Assembly (NCBI GenBank): GCA_964549785.1
Contig: CAZJXA010000218.1
Location: 1-5,794 of the forward strand
Source of the DNA: JBEIUO01 sp964549785
Lineage (GTDB): Bacteria; Planctomycetota; Phycisphaerae; Phycisphaerales; UBA1924
Direction: 5' to 3'
Length of the DNA stretch: 5,794 bases
Shown here: piece after piece, positions 1 to 5,794 of the stretch
Numbering within the stretch: the stretch's first letter is position 1
How the letters are laid out: each line of letters begins with the position of its first letter
Made by a program: the position numbers and the translations under genes
The notes under the pieces: generated by a model
Seen by the model: the letters and a program-made list of their open reading frames with translations, nothing else
Told to the model about the DNA's origin: nothing
Database searches by the model: none

Positions 1-919
1 ATTCATGCACGATCAACCTCCGGGTGCTCGTGCACCGCTGGCCAGCGGTGCCGATCGCCGCGAAGACCACCGCCCGGGTCGCGAGATCCGCATCCGCCGT
101 CTCGTCGATCACCACCGCGTTGTTCCCGCCCAACTCCAGCAGGCACCGCCCGAGCCGCCCCGCCACCACCTGCCCCACACGACGGCCCATCCGGCACGAG
201 CCCGTGGCCGAGATCAGCGGCAGCTGCGGATCGGCAATGAAGCGCTCCCCCACCACGTCGTCCGTGCCGATGACCAGCGCGAACACATCTCGATATCCCA
301 TCGACTCCGCCACTCGGACCGCCAGCCCGTTGCTCGCGATCGCGGTCAGCGGGGCGAACAGGCTCGGCTTCCACACGATGCTGTCGCCGCACACCGCCGC
401 GAGCATCGCGTTCCACGCCCACACCGCGTTGGGAAAATTAAACGCCGAAATAATCCCGATCGGCCCCAGCGGCAGCCATTGTTCATACATCCGATGGTCG
501 GGCCGTTCGCTGGGCATCGTCAGCCCGTAGCACTGACGCGAAAGCCCGACGGCGAAGTCGGCGATATCAATGGTCTCCTGAACCTCGCCCAGGCCTTCCT
601 GCCGAATCTTGCCGACCTCGAGGCTGATGAGCGACCCGAGCGCGTCTTTGTGCTTCCGGAACTCTTCACCGATGGCCCGAACCACCTGCCCCCGCACCGG
701 CGCGGGCACGAGGCGCCAGCGCTCAAACGCCGATACCGAGCGCGCGATCACGGCGTCGTAGGCCGCCGCGTCGTCGAGTTGCACAGAGGCCAGCCTCTCG
801 CCATTTGCGGGGTTGCGCACGACCACTCGCGCGACGTCGCGGTCGTGAGATTCCGGCGGGGCAAGGGTCACCCGCGCCTCGTTGCCCAAGCCCAGCGATT
901 CCCAGATTCGTTCAATCAT
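1..919 (-). CDS. ALDH7/antiquitin-type aldehyde dehydrogenase, 3' end cut by window edge
   Basis: This is an NAD(P)-dependent aldehyde dehydrogenase that oxidises an aldehyde to its acid, probably in the cytoplasm. I translated the reverse strand directly: 306 residues are present with no stop, about 60% of the usual length of roughly 500. Landmarks are the oxyanion-hole Asn in FNFP (N161), the cofactor-binding Lys in WKPS (K184), an SATGS stretch (237-241), the general base Glu in LELGGNN (E262) and the catalytic Cys in TAGQRCTSTRR (C296). ELGGNN plus GQRCT followed by RRL is characteristic of the ALDH7 group, whose known members act on alpha-aminoadipic semialdehyde or piperideine-6-carboxylate in lysine catabolism. 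The substrate here is inferred, not shown. The ATG at 919 lies 10 nt after the PfkB gene stop, so the two are probably one operon. A GTG immediately upstream (922) is an alternative start. No clear Shine-Dalgarno sequence is visible. Confidence 0.93.
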   Translation of the reverse strand, partial: MIERIWESLGLGNEARVTLAPPESHDRDVARVVVRNPANGERLASVQLDDAAAYDAVIARSVSAFERWRLVPAPVRGQVVRAIGEEFRKHKDALGSLISLEVGKIRQEGLGEVQETIDIADFAVGLSRQCYGLTMPSERPDHRMYEQWLPLGPIGIISAFNFPNAVWAWNAMLAAVCGDSIVWKPSLFAPLTAIASNGLAVRVAESMGYRDVFALVIGTDDVVGERFIADPQLPLISATGSCRMGRRVGQVVAGRLGRCLLELGGNNAVVIDETADADLATRAVVFAAIGTAGQRCTSTRRLIVHE

Positions 920-929
920 CACGGACAGT

Positions 930-2147
930 CTATCCCGGATCGGACCCGCCCCGATGCGGCGAACCCGGCTTGGATTCCGGCATCGGCAGGTCGATCAGGA
1001 AGTCGTGCAGCCGCGCCACGTCGGGCGAGCGGGCATCCCGCACGTACGCGCCGCTCACCGCGACGCCGCATGCCAGGCACTCGCCCAGCGTCATCGAGTG
1101 CAACTGGCCGAACACGAAGCCCGCGTTGAAGTGGTCACCCGCCCCGGTGGAGAGCCGCGGCTCGTTCGTAAATGGCCCCTCAATCCACGCCGCCTCACCC
1201 CCGGCGGTCGCGGCCCCGGCACCCTCACGCGGATGAACCGCGATGCAATCAAGATCCGTCAGCCGCTGAATCTCGGCCGCCCGGGCCATCACCGTCTCTC
1301 CCAGCGTCGCCATCGAACGCGCGGGGCTCACATCGCCCCCCATCACCGACACAATCCGCTCCGACTCCGCAAGGTTCAACCCCAGGGTCACGCGGAGCCC
1401 CGGCAATCCATTCAACTCAAGCAACTGGCCCATCGCGCTGCGCACGTCCTCGTCGGTGCGCTTGGCCGGGTCCGACAGGTCGATCGCCAGCCTCCGGTTT
1501 TTCACCCGTATCCGCGGCCAAACGTCCTTCATCATCCCCCGCCATATGCCGGGCACCCCGCCCAGCAAACTCCAATTCACCACCCCGATCAAGTCGGCCT
1601 CATCGAACATCGCGATCAGTGGTTCCAGACCGATCCGCTTGACGATCGCGCCCCACGTCACCGCCTGCACAAGCGAGGTGTTGTTGAACATCAACTTTCC
1701 GTCATCAAACTCCAGGCACAACGTCGAGGACGGCGGACCGATCGCCACCGCCTTGCGGCACTTGGCCGCGAACGCCGCGAAGACCGGATGAATCCCGATC
1801 CGCTGATGGTCAGAGATGGCACCGATGTACGTCGTGGGTGTCTCCAAACTCGCCAACGCGCCCGCCAGCAGCGGCCCGTTCCCGCCGAAACGGTCCTCCA
1901 CCAGCACCTGCTCGATGTTCGTGCTCCGCCCGGCCGCAGCGGCACAACGGGCCGAGAACGCCGCGATCGTCTCGATCCGGGTGTACCCCGTCGGAGTCAT
2001 GTCGGTCCGCCGATCCACCATGTGAAGGATCGAGTCGATAAACCCGTCGAAACCGATCAGCGCGGTGCGCGACTCGCGGGCGTCGGGGGTGATCGCGGCG
2101 ATCTTCGCGGCGGCCGAACGGGCGGTTTCCTCTCGCAAGTGGCTCAT
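930..2147 (-). CDS. PfkB/ribokinase-family carbohydrate kinase
   Basis: This is a predicted ATP-dependent kinase of the ribokinase/PfkB fold, 405 residues from the chosen start, somewhat longer than typical members (about 300-350). An N-terminal GFDGFID motif (32-38) begins the substrate lid region. RFGGNGPLLAGALASLE (86-102) matches the first PfkB signature, a glycine-rich substrate-binding stretch. STGAGDHFNAGF (333-344) is the second signature, with D338 as the expected catalytic base and the GAG as the anion hole. The usual leading Asp of DTxGAGD is Ser here. The substrate (sugar, nucleoside or other) cannot be deduced. I chose the ATG at 2147 because the 20 residues added by the ATG at 2207 look unlike protein of this family and would use up most of the divergent intergenic region. 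An ALDH gene follows 10 nt downstream, suggesting co-transcription. The last 15 or so residues are Gly/Pro/Ser-rich and probably disordered. Confidence 0.92.
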   Translation of the reverse strand: MSHLREETARSAAAKIAAITPDARESRTALIGFDGFIDSILHMVDRRTDMTPTGYTRIETIAAFSARCAAAAGRSTNIEQVLVEDRFGGNGPLLAGALASLETPTTYIGAISDHQRIGIHPVFAAFAAKCRKAVAIGPPSSTLCLEFDDGKLMFNNTSLVQAVTWGAIVKRIGLEPLIAMFDEADLIGVVNWSLLGGVPGIWRGMMKDVWPRIRVKNRRLAIDLSDPAKRTDEDVRSAMGQLLELNGLPGLRVTLGLNLAESERIVSVMGGDVSPARSMATLGETVMARAAEIQRLTDLDCIAVHPREGAGAATAGGEAAWIEGPFTNEPRLSTGAGDHFNAGFVFGQLHSMTLGECLACGVAVSGAYVRDARSPDVARLHDFLIDLPMPESKPGSPHRGGSDPG

Positions 2148-2218
2148 AGATGCAGAGTCTATCGAAAGTCGGCACCGGGGTTGCGCGTCCGGAACCGCCC
2201 GCGCCAACCATTCGGCCG
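2148..2218. promoter_or_regulatory. Divergent intergenic region between the kinase gene and rdgB
   Basis: These 71 nt separate two genes that point away from each other, so promoters for both must lie here or just inside the coding sequences. I see no convincing -35/-10 pair on either strand. On the minus strand, TAGACT lies about 10 nt before the kinase ATG and resembles a -10 box, but it has no matching -35 and would give an almost leaderless transcript. No Shine-Dalgarno sequence precedes either start codon. The assignment as a promoter region is positional inference. Confidence 0.4.
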
Positions 2219-2890
2219 ATGCCCGCGGAAGTCGAAATCGTCCTTGCCACCGGAAACCCGCACAAGGTCGCGGAGATATCGGCGATCTTCGCCCACTTCG
2301 TCGAACCCCTCATCCGCGTGCGGGGGCTGCCATCGCTGCCCGGCTACCCCTTCCCGGAACCCGCTGAAACCGGCTCGACGTTCGAGGAAAACGCAACAAT
2401 CAAGGCCGTCGCGTACGCCCGGGCCATAGACCGACTCTGCCTCGCCGACGATTCGGGGCTCGAAGTGGATGCCCTCGATGGCCGCCCGGGTGTCATCTCG
2501 TCTCACTTCGCCACGGGAGGTGTCGAGACCGGAATCGACCGGGCCGCCCGCGACGCCGCGAATACCGATCGCCTGCTCGCCGACCTTGCCGCCATTCCGC
2601 CCGCACGTCGGGCAGCGCGTTACGTGTGCGTCATGGTTCTGGCCGATGCGTCCGGCGTCCGGGCCACAAGCCGGGGCACGTTCGAAGGCCGCATCGGAAC
2701 TCCGCCGCGGGTTCCCGCCGGTGGGCATGGGTTCGGATACGACCCGGTCTTTCTGGTGGGGCCGTCGTTCACCAAGACCGGAGCCGAATTAACTCCTGAC
2801 GAGAAGAGCCGCTCGAGCCACCGTGCCGTGGCGTGCGGACGGATGGCGGAGCATCTGGCCCGCCTCTTCGGCGCGGGACCGGCCCGCTGA
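2219..2890 (+). CDS. rdgB: RdgB/HAM1 non-canonical purine NTP pyrophosphatase (dITP/XTP diphosphatase)
   Basis: This enzyme hydrolyses dITP, ITP and XTP to the monophosphate and pyrophosphate, keeping deaminated purines out of DNA and RNA. The protein has 223 residues; E. coli RdgB has about 197. Family motifs appear in order: the nucleotide-binding TGNPHK (11-16), TGSTFEENA (51-59), the catalytic ADDSGLEVDAL (76-86), GRPGVIS (88-94), FGYDPVF (162-168), AELTPDEKS (189-197) and SHRA (200-203). The segment after GRPG reads ISSHFATGG rather than the YSARYSG of E. coli, with a slightly longer loop following. I recall the same variant in planctomycete homologues. The start at 2219 places VEIVLATGN at the N-terminus as in the family. 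An in-frame ATG at 2150 would add 23 unsupported residues. The stop codon TGA shares a base with the next gene's ATG, so the downstream glycosyltransferase is probably translated by coupling. Confidence 0.95.
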   Translation: MPAEVEIVLATGNPHKVAEISAIFAHFVEPLIRVRGLPSLPGYPFPEPAETGSTFEENATIKAVAYARAIDRLCLADDSGLEVDALDGRPGVISSHFATGGVETGIDRAARDAANTDRLLADLAAIPPARRAARYVCVMVLADASGVRATSRGTFEGRIGTPPRVPAGGHGFGYDPVFLVGPSFTKTGAELTPDEKSRSSHRAVACGRMAEHLARLFGAGPAR

Positions 2891-3639
2891 TGCGCGCGAT
2901 CTCGTTCGCCATCCCTGCGCACAACGAAGCGGAATCCCTGCCGCTCGCGGTCCGCTCCATCCGTGAATCATGTGCCGCGTGCGGAGTCGTCCCCGAGATC
3001 GTCGTCGCCAACGACGCCTCTTCCGATGCCACCGCCGCCGTCGCCGAAGCGCTCGGAGCCCGGGTCGTGTCCCACGATCGTCGGCAGATCGCGGCCACCC
3101 GCAACGCGGCGGCCCGCGCCTCCACTCACGCGATCATCATCTTCCTCGATGCGGATACACAACTGACACCGCGGGCCCTGGTCGCCATTCTTCAAGCCTT
3201 GGAGGCCGGTGCTTTGGGCGGGGGCACGTGGGCCACGTTCGACCACGGCGTCGGCCTATGGGGCAAGGCAGCACTCTGGATCACGGTGCGGCTCCTTGCC
3301 TTGGGGGGCGGAACCGGGGGCGCGTGCGTCTTCTGTCGGCGGGAGATTTTCGAGAAGATCAACGGTTTCGATGAAACGTTCTACGCGGGTGAGGAGGTCT
3401 TCTTCGCGCGGTCGATCGCGCAGCACGGGCGCTTCGCCATCATCCGCGAACCCGTCATCACCTCGGGCCGAAAAGTGCGGACGTTCAGCGTGTGGGAGTT
3501 GTCAAGGGTCGTGCTGCGGGGCATCTTCAGCGGGGGTTCGTCACTCAAGAGCCGCGTCGGGCTCGATCTCTGGTACGGCGAACGTCGCCCCGACCCGGCT
3601 GCCGCCCCGCCGCCACCACCAGCGGCACCGCCCAAATGA
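2890..3639 (+). CDS. Family 2 glycosyltransferase with Pro/Ala-rich C-terminal tail
   Basis: This is a predicted GT-A fold glycosyltransferase of 249 residues that would transfer a sugar from a nucleotide-sugar donor. Donor and acceptor are unknown. Motifs are the N-terminal FAIPAHNEAES (6-16), the nucleotide-binding VANDASSDAT (39-48), the metal-binding DAD in FLDADT (85-90) and a GEE acidic motif in GFDETFYAGEEVFFARSI (159-176), the likely catalytic base region. TSGRK (191-195) follows, as in a common group of small bacterial GT2 proteins. A moderately hydrophobic stretch (122-148) may lie against the membrane, but no clear transmembrane helix or signal peptide is present. The last 15 residues are almost only Pro and Ala. 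The ATG at 2890 overlaps the rdgB stop (TGATG) and begins exactly at the domain start; the in-frame ATG at 2833 lies inside rdgB and is rejected. A role in envelope glycan synthesis is plausible but only inferred. Confidence 0.88.
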   Translation: MRAISFAIPAHNEAESLPLAVRSIRESCAACGVVPEIVVANDASSDATAAVAEALGARVVSHDRRQIAATRNAAARASTHAIIIFLDADTQLTPRALVAILQALEAGALGGGTWATFDHGVGLWGKAALWITVRLLALGGGTGGACVFCRREIFEKINGFDETFYAGEEVFFARSIAQHGRFAIIREPVITSGRKVRTFSVWELSRVVLRGIFSGGSSLKSRVGLDLWYGERRPDPAAAPPPPPAAPPK

Positions 3640-3657
3640 TCGAAGACGTTCAAAACT

Positions 3658-3689
3658 AAAAAAGGCCCCCGCGCTCGCGCAGGGGCCTT
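3658..3689 (-). terminator. Intrinsic terminator of dnaK, possibly bidirectional
   Basis: An 8-bp perfect stem pairs 3662-3669 (AAGGCCCC) with 3682-3689 (GGGGCCTT). After a C/A mismatch, a further 3 bp (GCG/CGC) close a CTCG loop. Read on the minus strand, the hairpin runs directly into six T residues (3663-3658) and then AGTTTTG, the classical rho-independent form. It lies about 37 nt beyond the dnaK stop. On the plus strand the hairpin is followed by TTGTGTCAATTTT, a poorer U-tract, so termination of the rdgB-glycosyltransferase transcript here is possible but weaker. Confidence 0.85.
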
Positions 3690-3725
3690 GTGTCAATTTT
3701 CACCGGGCGGCAGCGACTGCCGAAC

Positions 3726-5654
3726 TTACTTGTCTTCCTTGACCTTGAACTCGGCGTCGATCACATCGTCTTTCGAGGCGCCGCCCTCGGGTTTCACTTC
3801 GGCGGTAGTGTCGCTCTTCTTCGACTCTGATTCGTACACGGCCTTACCCAACTCCATGCTCGCTTTCTCGAGTTCGTTCATGGCGGCTTGAATAGCGGCC
3901 TTGTCCTCGCCCTTGAGGGCCGATTCCAGGTTGGAGAGCGCCGATTCGATGCGTCCCCGCGCCTCCGACGCCACCTTTCCCCCATGCTCCTCGAGGTTCT
4001 TGCGGGTGCTGATGAGCGCGGCGTCGGCCCGGTTCTTGAGATCGACCACCTCGCGCCGGGCCTTGTCCTCCGCCGCGTGCTGCTCGGCGTCGCGCTTCAT
4101 GCGCTCGATCTCGGCCTTGTCGAGCCCGCCCGAGTTCTGGATCTTGATGTCGGCCTTTTTCCCGGTGCCCTTGTCGGTCGCGACCACTGTCAGGATGCCG
4201 TTCGCATCCAGGCCGAACTCGACCTCAATCTGCGGCATTCCACGCGGCGCCGGGGCGATTCCCGCGAGGTCAAAGTTGCCCAGCGTGCGGTTGTCCTTCG
4301 CGAACTCGCGCTCGCCCTGCAGAACCTGAATGGTGACGCTCGACTGGTTGTCCGCCGCGGTCGAGAACGTCTCTTTGCGGCTGGTCGGGATGGTCGTGTT
4401 CTTCTCGATCAACTTGGTCATCACCCCGCCGTACGTTTCGACGCCCAGGGAGAGCGGTGTGACGTCCAGCAGAAGAACGTCCTTGACCTCCCCGCCCATG
4501 ACGCCACCTTGAATGGCGGCCCCCACGGCCACCACCTCGTCGGGGTTCACGCTGCGGTTGGGCTCCTTGCCGAAGATTTCCTTCGCGATCTGCTGCGTTC
4601 GCGGCATTCGGGTCGAACCGCCCACCAACACGATCTCGTCGATCTTGCTGGCGTCGATCTTCGCGTCCTTGATGGCCTGCAGGCAAGGAGCCCGCAGTCT
4701 CTCAAAGAGGTCCTTGCACAACGCCTCGAACTTGGCCCGCGTGATGCTCACCTGAAGGTGCTTGGGCCCGCTCGCATCGGCCGTGATGAACGGCAGGTTG
4801 ACGGTCGTCTCCTGGGCGTTCGAGAGTTCGATCTTGGCGCGTTCCGCACCCTCCTTCAGCCGCTGCAGGGCCATCGGGTCTTTACGGACGTCGATCCCCT
4901 CCTTCTTGCGGAACTCCTCGGCGATGAAGTCGATCAGCGTTTGGTCCCAGTCGTCACCGCCCAGGTGCGTGTCGCCGTTCGTGCTCAACACCTCGAAGAC
5001 GCCGTCGCCGACGTCCAGGATCGAAACGTCGAACGTCCCGCCGCCCAGGTCAAAGACCGCGATCTTCTCGTTCTTCTTCTTGTCGAGCCCATAGGCCAAC
5101 GCCGCCGCCGTCGGCTCGTTGATGATCCGCTCCACCTTGAGCCCGGCGATCTCGCCCGCGTCCTTGGTCGCCTGGCGCTGCGCATCGTTGAAGTACGCCG
5201 GCACCGTGATCACGGCCCGATCGACCTTCTCACCCAGATATTCCTCGGCGGTCTTCTTGAGGTCCTGCAGGATGAAAGCGGAAATCTGCTGCGGCGTAAA
5301 CTCGCCCTGATTCACCTTCACCCGCACGAACTCGTCGCCCGAGCCCACCAGCGTGTAGGGAACTTTGCTCTCCTCGTTGCCCGACTTGCCATAGACGCCC
5401 GCGCCCGAGTCGTTCACCTCGCTGCGGCGCCGGCCCATGAATCGCTTGATCGAGTAGACCGTGTTCTTCGGGTTAGTCACCTGCTGATGCTTCGCGGGCT
5501 GACCGACCAACCGCTCGCCCTTGTCCGTGAAACCCACCACCGAGGGCGTGATGCGGTTTCCGGTTGAGTTGATCAACACCTTGGGCTGGCTGCCTTCCAT
5601 CACCGAAACCACCGAGTTCGTGGTGCCGAGATCGATCCCGATAATTTTCGACAT
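3726..5654 (-). CDS. dnaK: Molecular chaperone DnaK (Hsp70)
   Basis: This is the cytoplasmic ATP-dependent Hsp70 chaperone, which binds exposed hydrophobic peptide segments and works with DnaJ and the nucleotide exchanger GrpE. It has 642 residues, close to the 638 of E. coli, and looks complete. The nucleotide-binding domain (about 1-390) has IGIDLGTTNS (5-14), K70 in SIKRFMGRR, VPAYFNDAQRQATKDAG (151-167), INEPTAAALAYG (178-189), FDLGGGTFD (201-209) with T207 at the autophosphorylation position, and LVGGSTRMP (343-351). The conserved linker DVLLLDVTPLSLG (392-404) leads into the substrate-binding domain (about 395-510) and the helical lid (about 510-610). A charged tail ends in DDVIDAEFKVKEDK, matching the conserved DnaK C-terminus thought to aid client and co-chaperone function. 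The ATG at 5654 is supported by a Shine-Dalgarno sequence 8 nt upstream and by the MSKIIGIDLG N-terminus. An ATG at 5696 would add 14 non-homologous residues. No grpE or dnaJ is adjacent within the window. Confidence 0.99.
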   Translation of the reverse strand: MSKIIGIDLGTTNSVVSVMEGSQPKVLINSTGNRITPSVVGFTDKGERLVGQPAKHQQVTNPKNTVYSIKRFMGRRRSEVNDSGAGVYGKSGNEESKVPYTLVGSGDEFVRVKVNQGEFTPQQISAFILQDLKKTAEEYLGEKVDRAVITVPAYFNDAQRQATKDAGEIAGLKVERIINEPTAAALAYGLDKKKNEKIAVFDLGGGTFDVSILDVGDGVFEVLSTNGDTHLGGDDWDQTLIDFIAEEFRKKEGIDVRKDPMALQRLKEGAERAKIELSNAQETTVNLPFITADASGPKHLQVSITRAKFEALCKDLFERLRAPCLQAIKDAKIDASKIDEIVLVGGSTRMPRTQQIAKEIFGKEPNRSVNPDEVVAVGAAIQGGVMGGEVKDVLLLDVTPLSLGVETYGGVMTKLIEKNTTIPTSRKETFSTAADNQSSVTIQVLQGEREFAKDNRTLGNFDLAGIAPAPRGMPQIEVEFGLDANGILTVVATDKGTGKKADIKIQNSGGLDKAEIERMKRDAEQHAAEDKARREVVDLKNRADAALISTRKNLEEHGGKVASEARGRIESALSNLESALKGEDKAAIQAAMNELEKASMELGKAVYESESKKSDTTAEVKPEGGASKDDVIDAEFKVKEDK

Positions 5655-5662
5655 GTTCGCGT

Positions 5663-5668
5663 TTCCTT
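5663..5668 (-). promoter_or_regulatory. Shine-Dalgarno sequence of dnaK
   Basis: On the minus strand AAGGAA lies 8 nt before the ATG at 5654, within a purine run (GGAAAAGGAAACG). It fixes the dnaK start at 5654 rather than the in-frame ATG at 5696. It is the only clear ribosome binding site in the window; the other four genes have none that I can recognise. Confidence 0.75.
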
Positions 5669-5670
5669 TT

Positions 5671-5698
5671 CCTTGGCCTCTACCGACCTTGTCCAAGG
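5671..5698 (-). repeat. Inverted repeat in the dnaK leader
   Basis: CCTTGG at 5671-5676 and CCAAGG at 5693-5698 are perfect 6-nt inverted arms separated by 16 nt. A second, overlapping palindrome, CCTTG-TC-CAAGG, occupies 5687-5698. The outer repeat ends 2 nt from the Shine-Dalgarno sequence, so if transcribed it could form a small hairpin next to the ribosome binding site, or the palindrome could be a protein-binding site. The arms are short and chance cannot be excluded. Confidence 0.35.
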
Positions 5699-5794
5699 CC
5701 TACCCATCCGAAGCAACAACAATGCCACATCCACCCAGAAACGTCACCCGCCGCCACCCGCCCCCCAAGCCCGCCACGGGGCATCCGTCCATGC

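Larger units (their letters stand above)
5655..5794 (-). promoter_or_regulatory. dnaK upstream region, candidate promoter and leader
   Basis: These 140 nt precede dnaK and hold no recognisable gene. A weak housekeeping-type promoter can be drawn on the minus strand: GTGACG (5747-5742) and CATTGT (5724-5719) with a 17-nt spacer, matching 4 of 6 and 3 of 6 consensus bases. This is close to what chance gives. No CIRCE element (TTAGCACTC-N9-GAGTGCTAA) and no convincing sigma-32 promoter is visible, so the mode of heat-shock control cannot be read here. Confidence 0.3.

Noticed and set aside
5..1129. A 374-codon plus-strand frame and other frames opposite the ALDH gene
   Set aside because: Low-complexity Arg/Pro/His composition with no motifs. 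The reverse-strand frame encodes an unmistakable aldehyde dehydrogenase.
2148..2207. Upstream ATG for the kinase at 2207
   Set aside because: It adds 20 residues without family resemblance and fills most of the divergent promoter region. The ATG at 2147 is more plausible, though no SD sequence settles it.
882..2429. A 515-codon open frame on the plus strand, antisense to the kinase gene and running into rdgB
   Set aside because: Its product is rich in Arg, Pro and His with no domain, typical of a shadow frame in GC-rich DNA. It conflicts with the PfkB and RdgB frames, which both show clear motifs.
3888..5567. A 559-codon open frame on the plus strand, antisense to dnaK
   Set aside because: It lies wholly opposite a full-length, highly conserved dnaK. 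Long open frames antisense to dnaK are a known artefact of its codon use in GC-rich genomes and have been misannotated in databases as NAD-specific glutamate dehydrogenase. The translation shows no dehydrogenase motifs that I can recognise.
5655..5696. Upstream ATG for dnaK at 5696
   Set aside because: The added 14 residues are a translation of the leader and Shine-Dalgarno region. DnaK proteins begin at MSKIIGIDLG or its equivalent.
5655..5794. CIRCE operator or sigma-32 promoter upstream of dnaK
   Set aside because: I looked for TTAGCACTC/GAGTGCTAA and for CTTGAA with CCCCAT and found no acceptable match.
1..5794. CRISPR arrays, tRNA or rRNA genes, transposases, attachment sites, defence or retron-like systems
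   Set aside because: No regularly spaced repeats, RNA-like folds of tRNA type, or mobile-element proteins are visible. Almost all bases are accounted for by five ordinary genes and short intergenic gaps.

Overview
The window is GC-rich bacterial chromosome, densely packed with ordinary genes. It carries four complete protein genes and one partial one. I see no RNA genes, insertion sequences, CRISPR arrays, prophage genes or long repeats. DnaK variants such as THLGGDDWD, an RdgB with the SSHFATGG variant, and a PfkB protein with an N-terminal GFDGFID motif all suggest a planctomycete, possibly of the Phycisphaerae. That placement is made from memory of family sequences and is moderate to low in confidence.

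Layout: positions 1-2147 hold a two-gene minus-strand unit. A PfkB/ribokinase-family sugar kinase (930-2147) is followed after 10 nt by an ALDH7/antiquitin-type aldehyde dehydrogenase (919 down to the window edge, its C-terminal part missing). A 71-nt divergent intergenic region separates this unit from a plus-strand pair: rdgB/HAM1, the house-cleaning dITP/XTP pyrophosphatase (2219-2890), and a family 2 glycosyltransferase (2890-3639) whose start codon overlaps the rdgB stop. The plus-strand pair converges on dnaK (3726-5654, minus strand). Between them is an 86-nt gap with a strong intrinsic terminator whose T-tract is oriented for dnaK. The last 140 nt are the dnaK upstream region, with a clear Shine-Dalgarno sequence and a small inverted repeat.

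How the genes work together: the kinase and dehydrogenase are probably co-transcribed, but their substrates cannot be read from sequence, so a shared catabolic pathway is only a hypothesis. RdgB and the glycosyltransferase are translationally coupled by position but have no obvious shared function. DnaK stands alone here, with no grpE, dnaJ or hrcA in the window. I found no convincing undescribed system. The points worth a second look are the kinase/dehydrogenase pair, the dnaK leader structure, the tail of the glycosyltransferase, and the contrast in ribosome binding sites between dnaK and the other genes.
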